From the NCBI RefSeq assembly GCF_001425235.1, contig NZ_LMEA01000011.1, positions 372,001-436,000 on the forward strand: a stretch of 64,000 nucleotides of DNA, in the 5' to 3' direction. Position numbers and translations under genes: made by a program. Below, piece after piece: positions 1 through 8,538 of the stretch; within the stretch, counting starts at the first letter, position 1; every line of letters begins with the position of its first letter. Origin of the DNA: Devosia sp. Root413D1. Lineage in GTDB: Bacteria > Pseudomonadota > Alphaproteobacteria > Rhizobiales > Devosiaceae. The notes under the pieces are model-generated. The model was given only the letters and a program-made list of their open reading frames with translations, made no database searches and was not told the origin of the DNA.

Positions 1-337
1 CCCGCTCCGCCTCGATATGCACGTAGAACCCCGGCCGGTCCCAGCCGCGCTTGTCGCCATGCCAGAACCACAGCGCCAGATGCTGCTTGTAGGGCCGCTT
101 GTCCTTACTGAAGCGGATGTCGCGATTGATGCGAGAGATCGAGCCGTTGACCTTGGGGTCGAACTGCACCTCCGGCGAGATCGCCTTGAGCTTTGGCCCG
201 ATCTCGGCGACGAACGCCTTACCCGGCTCGACATACCCCGCCTCATAGAGCGGCCGGTTGGCGTCGAACCACGCCTTCTCGTTATGCGCTGCGATCCCCG
301 CGAGAAACTCGAAGGTCTGTTTGGGGAAGCCGCTCAC
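1..337 (-). CDS. DUF2461 family protein, 3' part cut by window edge
   Basis: The visible N-terminal 112 residues begin with GTG and read SGFPKQTFEFLAGIAAHNEK, then WFDANRPLYE, SRINRDIRFSKDKRPYK and LALWFWHGDKRGW. This is the pattern of the DUF2461 (TIGR02453) family, whose biochemical role is unknown. The GTG start overlaps the stop of the upstream pentapeptide gene by four bases (GTGA), so the two are probably translated together. The rest of the gene lies beyond the left edge. Confidence 0.8.
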   Translation of the reverse strand, partial: MSGFPKQTFEFLAGIAAHNEKAWFDANRPLYEAGYVEPGKAFVAEIGPKLKAISPEVQFDPKVNGSISRINRDIRFSKDKRPYKQHLALWFWHGDKRGWDRPGFYVHIEAER

Positions 338-1986
338 TCGAATGCTCCTACACGTGTAATCCGATAGGCCTGCTTGGCCTCGAGCCCATCCAGCCACGCA
401 TCGGACCAGCGCGGGTGGCGGGCAAACTCCTCGGTGGCAAGCGGCGCGATCTCGAACCGGTCGCGCACAAAACTATCAGGTGCCGCCTGCTGGGCGACGG
501 TATCGAGGAAGCCGGCATCGAACACAATGGCGCCGTCGAAATCGACGCTCTTGAGGTCGGCGCCGCTGAAATCCACCACCCCGAAGATGGTGTTGCGGAA
601 CGTGCTGCCGGCCATTGAGGTCCCGGCAAACGTCGTGTTGTGCACCACGCCGCCATCGAAATTGATGCCGAAACCGCGGCTGCCGTCGAACGAGGCGTGC
701 TTCAGGATGGCGCCGGAGAAATCCGCCCCTGACAGTTGCGCCCACTGCTTCAACCCTGCGCCGCCGCTGATCGAGGGCAGTTCGCCCGCCGTGAAGCGCG
801 TGTAGTTGATGTTGGCGTTGCGGAACCGCGCATGCTCGAGATAGGCCCCGTCGAACTCTGCGCCCACCAGCAATTGCCGATCAAAATTGGCAAAGCGCAG
901 CGCCGCGAAGTGAAAGCGGATGGCGCTGCCGCTGCTCGCCGACCGCACCTCCGCAAAGCTGAAATCGGCGCCGTTCAAGGTAGAGAAATCGGTGAGCCCG
1001 TTGGAGATCAAGAGTCCAATGATCTGGCCGCGCTCCGGCGACAGCGGCCGATCCGACATCACGCCATTTTGCTCGCCCGCGAACTGCACCGCGCCGCTGG
1101 CCGCATCGAGCTCCTGGCGCACCGTCGCCGATGCAGCAAGGTCGGTCCGACGCAGCAGGCCGGACGACATCAGGAGGTTCTCGTCGAGATCGGTCAGCGG
1201 GTTGCGCAGGTACCGGTAGGGCCGCGCCGCCGTGGTCGCCGCGATAATGCGAGCCCGCAGCCCTGGGCTCAGCAGCGCGATGGCGGGCTGGTCGCCGGCA
1301 AAGGTGTTGAACCCTGCCACTTCCTGCGCCACCTGCGCGCCGATCTCCAGAATCTCCGGCACGATCGAGGTGGAGCGCTGCGCCTCGCCCAGCTCGATCT
1401 GGCTCTGGATGAAGCGGTTCTGCTCTTCGATGCGCCCGTTCTGGTCCTGCATCAGCCCGATCTGGGTGCGCAGCAGCTGGTTCTGCTGGAACAGCAGCGC
1501 CGACCCCGCCAGCGCGGCGATGGCCGCGATGAAGGCGGTGATCGTCGCCATCAGCCAGCGCCGGGTCGACACCCAAGCGTAGCGGGCCAGCACCAGCTCG
1601 GCGAGATCGCGGGCGGAATCGGTTGCCTCGGCGACCTTCTGCTGCGCGGCAAAGCGCGCGACTTCCGAGAGCGGCCGGGCGAAGCGCTCCATCTCCACTT
1701 CGCTGCGTTTGAACAGGCTCTCCCAGATCTGCCGCCGGAAGATCATCAACACCGCGGTGATGACCAGCACCAGGACGAGGAAACCGAACAGCAGCCCGAA
1801 CACCAGCCCGCCATTGGCAGTGACGAACTCCACCCCGAACGTCGCCAGCGGGAAGCCGACGACGACACCAACGATGAAGACGACGATCGCAATACCCAGC
1901 GTCGCCATGGCAGCGTTGAACGCCCGGGCCCGTTCGCCGGGGCGATCCACGTCCGGCGCCGGCTGTCCCTGCTTATCGTCGCTCAT
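334..1986 (-). CDS. Pentapeptide-repeat membrane protein with coiled coil
   Basis: 550 residues. Two hydrophobic segments lie near residues 25-52 and 58-84 and a third near 142-166. A Gln/Asn-rich helix follows (LRTQIGLMQDQNGRIEEQN), likely a short coiled coil. The C-terminal half carries A(D/N)F/L-type pentapeptide units such as NGADFSFAEV, SGADFSGAILKHASF and SGADLKSVDF, expected to form a right-handed quadrilateral beta-helix. The layout suggests a membrane-anchored scaffold with a repeat domain on one face, but the function is unknown. It is the first gene of a two-gene unit, overlapping the DUF2461 gene by four bases. Confidence 0.75.
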   Translation of the reverse strand: MSDDKQGQPAPDVDRPGERARAFNAAMATLGIAIVVFIVGVVVGFPLATFGVEFVTANGGLVFGLLFGFLVLVLVITAVLMIFRRQIWESLFKRSEVEMERFARPLSEVARFAAQQKVAEATDSARDLAELVLARYAWVSTRRWLMATITAFIAAIAALAGSALLFQQNQLLRTQIGLMQDQNGRIEEQNRFIQSQIELGEAQRSTSIVPEILEIGAQVAQEVAGFNTFAGDQPAIALLSPGLRARIIAATTAARPYRYLRNPLTDLDENLLMSSGLLRRTDLAASATVRQELDAASGAVQFAGEQNGVMSDRPLSPERGQIIGLLISNGLTDFSTLNGADFSFAEVRSASSGSAIRFHFAALRFANFDRQLLVGAEFDGAYLEHARFRNANINYTRFTAGELPSISGGAGLKQWAQLSGADFSGAILKHASFDGSRGFGINFDGGVVHNTTFAGTSMAGSTFRNTIFGVVDFSGADLKSVDFDGAIVFDAGFLDTVAQQAAPDSFVRDRFEIAPLATEEFARHPRWSDAWLDGLEAKQAYRITRVGAFE

Positions 1987-2090
1987 TGTTCGTCCCCGAA
2001 CTCCCGAGGGGGAGATTATCCGAGTTCAGTGGGCCGGCAAGCTCGGCGCGACACTTCACCATGCCGGCACAGTTGGCTCCACCCACTCGA

Positions 2091-2170
2091 TGTCATCCCA
2101 GCGAAAGCTGGGACCCAACTCACCTCTGGCTCGGGCTGCGAAATGGGTCCCAGCTTTCGCTGGGATGACA
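2091..2170. repeat. GTCATCCC-type palindrome (family D), copy 1
   Basis: The arms are TGTCATCCCAGCGAAAGCTG and its inverse, about 33 bases each, around a short loop. The inner part of each arm (CCCAGCGAAAGCTGGG) is itself a palindrome. It lies between two genes that start or end away from it. Related copies are at 23656-23797, 53042-53250 and 63676-63756. Confidence 0.8.
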
Positions 2171-2214
2171 CCGGTGAGGGGGCCAAGCGTGTGGGCTTAT
2201 CCCAGTGGGTAGCG

Positions 2215-4386
2215 CTAACTCTCGATCCAAACCGGCACCGATTTGAACGCCGGGGTCTTCGAGCGCGGATCGACCGCCGTGCCGCAGAGCACATTGGCTT
2301 CGGGATAATAGGCCAGGGCCGAACCGCGCGGCAGGTCGAAGGCCATCGCGGTGCCCTCCATCCGCCCCGTGTCCGAGGCGAGAGTGACCCGCTGCCCGTC
2401 GCGCACCCCGAACGCCGCCATGTCCTCGCGGTTGAGGAAGATGGCGTCGCGCCCGGCCTTCAGCCGGTAGCTGTCCTGCTCTTCGTAGATGATGGTGTTG
2501 AACTGCCCCTCCGAGCGCACCGTGGCGAGGGTCAGCGGTGCTGGGGCTTTGGGCAACGGCGTGACGACGAAATGCGCCTTCCTGTCGGGCGTGCCGAACT
2601 CCGGCGCGTGCATCACCCGGTGCTTGATGTGGAACTCGCGCTTCGCCACATCGATATCGGCCAGCTGCTCCAGCCCTGGCACGACTTTCGCAATGACGTC
2701 ACGGACTCGCCGGTGTTCCTTGAATCGCTCGAAGGGCACCGAACTGTCCGGCAGCAGGAGCTTCGCGAGATCGCAGAGGATCACCGTTTCCGGCCGCACA
2801 TTGTCCAGCCGCTCGATGCCGCCATCCGACAGGCGGACGAAGTTGAACATCGATTCCTGCGTGGTCGGCGACCACTCCTCGTCGCGGGCAGTGACCGGCA
2901 GGATCAGCACCTCGCCCTCACCTAAGCCATGGACATGGCCGCGGTTCAGCGTGGTGGTGAGGAACAGCTTGAAGCCGATCGCCTCCATGGCGCGGCTGGC
3001 GAACGCCGTATCGGGCGTGGCGCCCCAGAGGTTTCCGCCCATGATCACGGCGCTGTCGATCTCGCCGCGCGCCGCGGCCTCGAGCCCGGCCATGGTGTCA
3101 AGCCCCTTGGCCCGGCCGAGCTTGACCCCGAACGCCTGTTCTATGGCGACGAAGACCTGCTCGGAGACCACCGGCTTCACCCCGATGGTGCCTATGCCCT
3201 GGACGTTCGAGTGCCCGCGCAGCGGCAACAGGCCGGAGTAGCGCTTGCCAATCATCCCCCGGAGCAGCGCCAGGTTGGCGATGGCTTCGACATTTTCCAC
3301 CCCATGCAGGTGGTGCGTCATCCCCATGCCCCAGGCGAACACCACGTTCTGCCGGTTGGCGTAGCGGGTGGCGACGCGCTCGATCGCGGTCCGCGACAGG
3401 CCGGTGATGGTCTCGATCTCTTCCCACGAAACCACCTCGAGGTCGGCCCGCAGCGCCTCGAAGTCGGCCGTGTGCTGCGCGATGAAGCTCCGATCCTCGG
3501 CGCCGATCGCCAGCACCGCCTTCATCAGCCCCTTGAACAGCGCGATATCGGAGCCGATCCGGGGTTGCAGGTAGTCCGAGGCGATCTCGGTGCCCCCTGA
3601 CAGCATCGAGGTCGGCGATTTCGGCACCGCGAACTTCACCAGCCCCGGCTCCTTCGCCGGGTTGATGACGATCACGTCGCCACCGCGGTCGCGGCAGTGC
3701 TTCAGCATGTGGATGAAGCGCGGGTGGTTCGACGACGGGTTGGCGCCGATGACGAAGATCAGGTCCGCGCCGGTCAGGTCCTCGAGCTCGACGGTTGCCG
3801 TACCCTTGCCGATGGTGGTGGCCAGCCCCTCGCTGGTCGCCTGGTGGCAGTAATACGAGCAGTTATTGACGTTGTTGGTGCCCCAGACCCGCGCCAGCAG
3901 CTGGAACACGAAGCCGGCCTCGTTGGACGAGCGGCCGGAGGAATAAAAGAAGCTGCGGTTCGGATCGGTCACCTTCAGCTGCGCCGCGGCGTGGGCGATG
4001 GCGAAATCCCAGTTCACCGGCTCATAGCGGTCGGCGCCGGCTGCCTTGAACAGCGGCGTGTTGAGCCGGCCGAGCTTTTCCATCTCGCGGCCCGAGAGCT
4101 GCTGCAGGTCGGTCAGCGGATGGAGAAACGCCTCGTTCGGAATGGCCGGCTGGATATCGGTCGATTGCGCCTGCACCGATTTGTTGCAGACCGAGGGAAA
4201 CTCGCCGAGCTCATTGGTCATCCCGCCCTTCTGCCCGCCCATGCCATAGGCACAGGCCTTGCAGGTATTATGCGCGGTCAGCGCCTTGGCGGCCTTGCCG
4301 ACGCCCATGCGACGGATGGTGTCGACCGTGTAGAGCAGCTTTTTGGGGCCACCACCAACGATGCGCGGCCTGTCGTCGATAGTCAT
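2215..4386 (-). CDS. FdhF/YdeP-type molybdopterin oxidoreductase
   Basis: 723 residues, alpha subunit of the formate-dehydrogenase-like oxidoreductases (TIGR01701/YdeP group), using a bis-MGD molybdenum cofactor. The N-terminus has only a two-Cys motif (CKACAYGMGG) rather than a full four-Cys 4Fe-4S site. NCSYYCHQATSEGL aligns with the catalytic U/C-H segment of formate dehydrogenase H, so Cys is the probable Mo ligand. VIGANPSSNHPR and a C-terminal molydopterin-binding region (YRLKAGRDAIFLN) are also present. The chosen ATG has a GAGGA ribosome site; the reading frame runs 60 codons further upstream only because a palindromic repeat there is open. The true substrate is uncertain; acid-stress or formate-related roles are known for relatives. 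Confidence 0.85.
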   Translation of the reverse strand: MTIDDRPRIVGGGPKKLLYTVDTIRRMGVGKAAKALTAHNTCKACAYGMGGQKGGMTNELGEFPSVCNKSVQAQSTDIQPAIPNEAFLHPLTDLQQLSGREMEKLGRLNTPLFKAAGADRYEPVNWDFAIAHAAAQLKVTDPNRSFFYSSGRSSNEAGFVFQLLARVWGTNNVNNCSYYCHQATSEGLATTIGKGTATVELEDLTGADLIFVIGANPSSNHPRFIHMLKHCRDRGGDVIVINPAKEPGLVKFAVPKSPTSMLSGGTEIASDYLQPRIGSDIALFKGLMKAVLAIGAEDRSFIAQHTADFEALRADLEVVSWEEIETITGLSRTAIERVATRYANRQNVVFAWGMGMTHHLHGVENVEAIANLALLRGMIGKRYSGLLPLRGHSNVQGIGTIGVKPVVSEQVFVAIEQAFGVKLGRAKGLDTMAGLEAAARGEIDSAVIMGGNLWGATPDTAFASRAMEAIGFKLFLTTTLNRGHVHGLGEGEVLILPVTARDEEWSPTTQESMFNFVRLSDGGIERLDNVRPETVILCDLAKLLLPDSSVPFERFKEHRRVRDVIAKVVPGLEQLADIDVAKREFHIKHRVMHAPEFGTPDRKAHFVVTPLPKAPAPLTLATVRSEGQFNTIIYEEQDSYRLKAGRDAIFLNREDMAAFGVRDGQRVTLASDTGRMEGTAMAFDLPRGSALAYYPEANVLCGTAVDPRSKTPAFKSVPVWIES

Positions 4387-4450
4387 GAAGTATCCTCGTT
4401 GGCGCGAGGTTAGCACGGCCAGATGGACGCAAAAAGCGCCGGTGCGGGTT

Positions 4451-4558
4451 GCCCCCCACCCCTGTCCCCTCCCCGCAAGGGGGAGGGGAGACCAGAACAC
4501 CGACATCTCAGTTGAGGTCTCCCTCCCCCTTGCGGGGAGGGGACAGGGGTGGGGGTCC
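4451..4558. repeat. Palindromic element family A, copy 1
   Basis: A near-perfect inverted repeat: the left arm CCCCCCACCCCTGTCCCCTC is followed by CCCGCAAGGGGGAGGG, and the right arm is the inverse ending GGACAGGGGTGGGGGTCC. The flanks GGTGCGGGTTG and CCACCACCGG extend the pairing. It lies between the divergent oxidoreductase and cysteine hydrolase genes. Other copies are at 8406, 22671, 31803 and 48592. Confidence 0.9.
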
Positions 4559-4674
4559 GCCACCACCGGCCGAAGTGATGTCCTTTTCTGTCCGCTCCTT
4601 GTCCCGCTCCGGCCTTTCAGTCATCCTTGGGCCGCCCTACCCTCCGGCCATCATCCAGTCCACGAGGTCCAGAA

Positions 4675-5235
4675 ATGTCCGATACCGCCGTTCTCGTCAT
4701 CGATGCCCAGGAATCGTTCCGGCAGCGCCAGAACTGGTTCGAGACCGACTACGCCACCTACCTCAGGAATCAGCAGGCGCTGATCGATGGAGCGCGGGCT
4801 AAGGGTTATGCCGTGGTCCGCGTACTGCATGTCGAGCCTGAGGGCATCTTCTCGCTCGCCTCCGGCTTCGTCCGTCCGCTCGCCGAACTGCAGCTGACGC
4901 CCGATGCGGAATTCCATAAGACCCGGCATTCGGCTTTGGTCGGCTCGGGGCTCGATGTCTGGCTGACCGAAAACGGCATCCGCCGCCTGATCGTCTCGGG
5001 CATCCGCACCGAGCAGTGCTGCGAGACCACCACCCGGCACGCCTCCGATCTCGGCTGGCAGGTCGACTATGTCACCGAGGCAACCCACACCATGGCGCTC
5101 ACCGACAAGACCGGCCGCACCTGGAGCGTCGAGGAACTGAAGGCCCGCACCGCCGCGGTGCTCGATGGCCGCTTCGCGCGGGTCTGCACTATCGCCGAGG
5201 CACTGGCCGGCGCGCCAAAAGCCGCTGCCGCGTGA
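4675..5235 (+). CDS. Isochorismatase-family cysteine hydrolase
   Basis: 186 residues. Members hydrolyse amide or vinyl-ether bonds with an Asp-Lys-Cys triad. Here Asp is in AVLVIDAQESF, Lys in FHKTRHSAL, and Cys in SGIRTEQCCETTTR, the last with the usual preceding cis-peptide region. The ATG has GAGG eight bases upstream; a longer frame from 4627 is not supported. The stop overlaps the GTG start of the GlxA-type regulator, so the two form a translationally coupled pair. A ureidomalonase, nicotinamidase or isochorismatase-like substrate cannot be chosen from sequence alone. Confidence 0.88.
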   Translation: MSDTAVLVIDAQESFRQRQNWFETDYATYLRNQQALIDGARAKGYAVVRVLHVEPEGIFSLASGFVRPLAELQLTPDAEFHKTRHSALVGSGLDVWLTENGIRRLIVSGIRTEQCCETTTRHASDLGWQVDYVTEATHTMALTDKTGRTWSVEELKARTAAVLDGRFARVCTIAEALAGAPKAAAA

Positions 5236-6224
5236 GCCCCGTCCCGCGGAAAATCCCGGTCTATGTCGTGCTGCCGGCGCGCACCCTGCTGCTCGACGTC
5301 GCGGGGCCGATGGAGGCCCTGCGCAAGGCCAACCAGTTGCAGTCGGAGGTCCTGTTCGAGGTCCGCTATGTCGGCGCCCTGCCCGAGATCACCAGCTCGA
5401 TCGGCCTCGTGGTCAGCGGCATCGCGCCGCTGCCCGAGGCGATCGAGGACCACGCCATGGTGGTGCTCTCGGGCGATACCGAGCTGATCCTCGGCGCCGA
5501 GCGGCTGGGCCCGATCGAAGCGCCCCTGCAGGGCTCGGACGACATCGTCGCCTGGCTGCGCCACAATATCCGGCCGGGCATCCGGCTGGTTTCGATCTGC
5601 TCGGGCGCCCTGCTCGCTGCCCGCGCCGGCCTGCTCGACGACCACGCCTGCACCACGCATTTCACCGATTGTGCGCTGCTGGCGGAGACCGCCCCCACCG
5701 CTCGCGTGCTGGAGAACCGGCTCTATGTCGAGGATCGCGAGCGCTACACCAGCGCCGGCATCACGGCCGGCATCGACCTGATGCTGCACATTATCGGCCA
5801 GTTGGTGAGCCCGGCGACCGCCGCCGCCGTGGCGCGCTTCCTCGTCGTCTACCTGCGCCGCGCCGGCACCGACCCGCAGCTCTCGCCCTGGCTCGAGGGT
5901 CGCAACCATATCCACCCGGCCATCCACCGCGTGCAGGATGCCATCACCGCCGATCCGGCGCGTGACTGGTCGCTCGAGACCTTGGCCGAAATCGCCTTTG
6001 CCAGCCCCCGCCACGTCTCGCGCCTGTTCAACGAGCATGCCGGAATGAGCATTCCCGATTACGTCAACCGGCTGCGGGTCGCGCTCGCCCAGCAACTGCT
6101 CAGCGAAACCCGCCTCGACATGGAGCGCATCGCTGAACGCACCGGCTTCGCCTCCTCCCGCCAGCTGCGCCGCGCCTGGGGCCGCATCAACCCGACCCCG
6201 CCGAGCGCGGCGCGCTCGCACTAG
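5232..6224 (+). CDS. GlxA-family transcriptional regulator (DJ-1/PfpI plus AraC)
   Basis: 330 residues. The N-terminal half is a DJ-1/PfpI amidase-like domain (IPVYVVLPARTLLLDVAGPM; SICSGALLAARAGLLD with the nucleophile-elbow Cys; TTHFTD). The C-terminal ~100 residues form an AraC double helix-turn-helix (WSLETLAEIAFASPRHVSRL ... RTGFASSRQLRRAWG). Such regulators sense small nitrogenous or aldehyde metabolites. It begins with GTG overlapping the stop of the cysteine hydrolase (GTGA), so it probably controls or accompanies that enzyme. Confidence 0.88.
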   Translation: MSPVPRKIPVYVVLPARTLLLDVAGPMEALRKANQLQSEVLFEVRYVGALPEITSSIGLVVSGIAPLPEAIEDHAMVVLSGDTELILGAERLGPIEAPLQGSDDIVAWLRHNIRPGIRLVSICSGALLAARAGLLDDHACTTHFTDCALLAETAPTARVLENRLYVEDRERYTSAGITAGIDLMLHIIGQLVSPATAAAVARFLVVYLRRAGTDPQLSPWLEGRNHIHPAIHRVQDAITADPARDWSLETLAEIAFASPRHVSRLFNEHAGMSIPDYVNRLRVALAQQLLSETRLDMERIAERTGFASSRQLRRAWGRINPTPPSAARSH

Positions 6225-6282
6225 CTGAGGGAACACGCAAGCCCCTTCGACGTTACCCCCGGGTCGCTGCAGGAGAGCGCCG

Positions 6283-7032
6283 ATGAATCCTTGGGCCAGC
6301 GTGACGCCACTGCCTCCGCCGATTCCACTCGCCACCGGATGGCTTCAACCGCCCGGCAAGCGGCGCTATGCTCTCCCGATGAGCGATCCCTTCGTTCTCA
6401 TCACCAGCAACGATCTCGATGGCCTGCGCGCCGAGCTGGCGCATGACCCGGAGCTGGCGCATGCGCGGCATCCGAGCGGCGCCTCGCTGGTGGCGTGGGC
6501 CGCCTACATGGGCAATGTCGGCGCCATCTCGGCGGTGCGGGCCTGCATTGCCGAGCTCGATCCGCACGAGGCGATCATCCTCAACGATGGCGAGCGGCTG
6601 GAGGTGGCGCTGGCCGGCGGCTGGGACGCCAACGCGCTTTCCCCCGATGGCTTTACCCCTCTGGGACTCGCCGCCTTCTTCGACAATGCCGAGGCGTTCG
6701 AGCTGCTGCTGCCGCTGACCCGCGACGTCAACGAAGCGGCGAAGAACCCGCAGCAGGTCGCCGCTATCCATGCCGCGACCGCCAAGCGCAACGCGGCAAT
6801 GGTCGAAAAACTGCTGCGCGCCGGCGCCGACCCCAACCGGGTACAGGCGGATGGCTTCACTCCGCTGCATGCCGCCGCCATGCACGGCGACGCCGCGATC
6901 GTCGGGATGCTGCTGCTGTTCGGCGCCGACCCGGGCCAACTGAGCGCCAAGGAGCGCTCGGCGGCGAGCTATGCCCGCGAGGGCGGCCACGAGTGGCTGG
7001 CGGCGCGGCTGGAGCAATTGTCGCCGCACTAG
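6283..7032 (+). CDS. Ankyrin-repeat protein
   Basis: Up to 249 residues. Ankyrin units are visible as DGFTPLGLAAFFDNAEAFEL, a diverged central unit (AAIHAATAKRNAAMVEKLLR, AGADPN) and DGFTPLHAAAMHGDAAIVGM followed by LFGADP. There is no signal peptide, so it is probably a cytosolic protein-binding protein of unknown partner. The ATG at 6283 has a strong AGGAG ribosome site; an alternative ATG at 6379 begins with the more typical MSDPFVLITSNDLDGLR but lacks a clear site. Confidence 0.8.
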   Translation: MNPWASVTPLPPPIPLATGWLQPPGKRRYALPMSDPFVLITSNDLDGLRAELAHDPELAHARHPSGASLVAWAAYMGNVGAISAVRACIAELDPHEAIILNDGERLEVALAGGWDANALSPDGFTPLGLAAFFDNAEAFELLLPLTRDVNEAAKNPQQVAAIHAATAKRNAAMVEKLLRAGADPNRVQADGFTPLHAAAMHGDAAIVGMLLLFGADPGQLSAKERSAASYAREGGHEWLAARLEQLSPH

Positions 7033-7157
7033 GGCACTCACCCCCGCTCACCCCAACGTTACGGCGATTTAATGTGAAGCGCCGGGTGCCGATGCTATCG
7101 TTCGCGCCGTTCTGCCCCTGATCCGGCTGGGGCACATCTCGTTTAGGATTCGGTCGC

Positions 7158-8390
7158 TTGTTCAGGCAATTGCTGCTTTCGCTCGTCGTCATAGGAGCGG
7201 CCGCGGTCGCTTACGTCTTCTTCGTGCCCGGCGCTTCGGAGACGCTCGCCCGCTTCGGCATCACCCTGCCCTTCGGCGAACCGGCTGAAGCCGCGACGGG
7301 CCCAGCTGGCGGCGCGCCGGGCCAGCAGCAGGCTGGCAGCCCCGGGCAGCGCGGTCCCGGTGGTGGTGGCCAGGGCGGCGGGCGCGGCGGCAATCGCACC
7401 ATGGTCGTGGTCACGGCGCCGGTGCTGCTCGCCACCATCAACGACAAGCTGACTTCGATCGGCGAAGGCGCTGCGGCGCACTCGGTGACCGTGGTGTCGC
7501 CGGCCAGCGGCACGCTCGCCGAATTGACGGTACGCCCCGGCGATGCAGTGAAGGCCGGCGCGGTGATCGGCCGGCTCGATGCCGATGCCGAGCAGATCGC
7601 CCAGGAGCGTGCCAAACTCGCCTTCGACGATGCGCAGACGGCGCTCGACCGCACCAACGAATTGGCCAAGGCCAATAACACCACCACCGTGCAGGTCGCG
7701 GCGGCACAACTGGCGTTCAACAACGCCCGGCTGGAACTGCAGAACGCCGACCTGGCGCTCGCCAAACGCACCATCTCGACGCCGATCGCCGGCACGGTGG
7801 GCCTGTTCCAGGTCAGCGCCGGCAACACGGTCACCTCGCAGAGCGTCGTCACCACCATCGAGGATACCTCGCATATCCTCGTCAGCTTCTGGGTGCCCGA
7901 GCGCTACGCCTCGGCCATCAGCACCGGCATGCCGCTGACCGCGGCGGCCGTGGCGCTGCCCGGCCAGACCATCGCCGGCGAAGTCAGCGCCGTCGACAAC
8001 CGCATCGATCCGGCGAGCCGCACCCTGAAGGTCGAAGCCGCCATCCCCAATGACGAAGGCCGGCTCAAGCCCGGCATGTCGTTCTCGGTTTCGATGAGCT
8101 TTGCGGGCGAACAGTTCCCTTCCGTCGACCCACTCGCCATCCAATGGTCGAGCGCCGGCAGCTATTTGTGGAAGTTCGTCGAGGGCAAAGTCGAGCGCGT
8201 GCCGGTCGAGATCATCCAGCGCAACTCCGATGGCGTGCTGGTGAAAGCCGAGCTCACCGAAGGCGACCAGGTGGTGACGCAGGGCGTGCAGCAGCTCACC
8301 GCCGGCGCCAGCGTGCGCTTGCTGGATGACCCCACGGGTGGTGCGGGTGGTGAAGGGCGAAAGCGGCCGACGGAAGGAAATCCGTCGTGA
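7158..8390 (+). CDS. RND efflux periplasmic adaptor (HlyD/MdtA type)
   Basis: 410 residues beginning with a TTG codon. An N-terminal hydrophobic segment anchors it, then comes a Gly/Gln-rich linker at about residues 52-80. A biotinyl-lipoyl hybrid domain (VVSPASGTLAELTVRPGDAV), a helical hairpin (about residues 145-205), the second lipoyl half (RTISTPIAGTVGLFQVSAGN) and beta-barrel and membrane-proximal domains (RIDPASRTLKVEA, LKPGMSFSV) follow. It links the inner-membrane pump encoded just downstream to an outer-membrane channel; no TolC-like gene is in the window. A family A palindrome separates it from the pump gene. Confidence 0.9.
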   Translation: MFRQLLLSLVVIGAAAVAYVFFVPGASETLARFGITLPFGEPAEAATGPAGGAPGQQQAGSPGQRGPGGGGQGGGRGGNRTMVVVTAPVLLATINDKLTSIGEGAAAHSVTVVSPASGTLAELTVRPGDAVKAGAVIGRLDADAEQIAQERAKLAFDDAQTALDRTNELAKANNTTTVQVAAAQLAFNNARLELQNADLALAKRTISTPIAGTVGLFQVSAGNTVTSQSVVTTIEDTSHILVSFWVPERYASAISTGMPLTAAAVALPGQTIAGEVSAVDNRIDPASRTLKVEAAIPNDEGRLKPGMSFSVSMSFAGEQFPSVDPLAIQWSSAGSYLWKFVEGKVERVPVEIIQRNSDGVLVKAELTEGDQVVTQGVQQLTAGASVRLLDDPTGGAGGEGRKRPTEGNPS

Positions 8391-8405
8391 GCGCGGTGGC
8401 TGCGG

Positions 8406-8512
8406 CCCCCCACCCCTGTCCCCTCCCCGCAAGGGGGAGGGAGACCCTCACACCGAATTCGCAGTTCATCGTCTCCCTCCCCCTTGCGGGGAGGGATCAA
8501 GGGTGGGGGTCC
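8406..8512. repeat. Palindromic element family A, copy 2
   Basis: Arms as in the other copies (CCCCCCACCCCTGTCCCCTC ... CAAGGGTGGGGGTCC) around a loop of about 30 bases. It occupies nearly all of the 148-base gap between the adaptor and pump genes of one efflux operon. In the transcript it would form a very stable hairpin and could alter the expression ratio of the two genes. Confidence 0.9.
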
Positions 8513-8538
8513 CCACGTTCTGAGTTCGAGGTACGCCC

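Noticed and set aside
736-2925. 729-residue plus-strand open frame
   Set aside because: It crosses the pentapeptide gene, a palindrome and the oxidoreductase gene on the opposite strand; no family pattern.
4387-4566. 60-codon N-terminal extension of the molybdopterin oxidoreductase
   Set aside because: It is the translation of palindromic element A and precedes a good GAGGA-ATG start.
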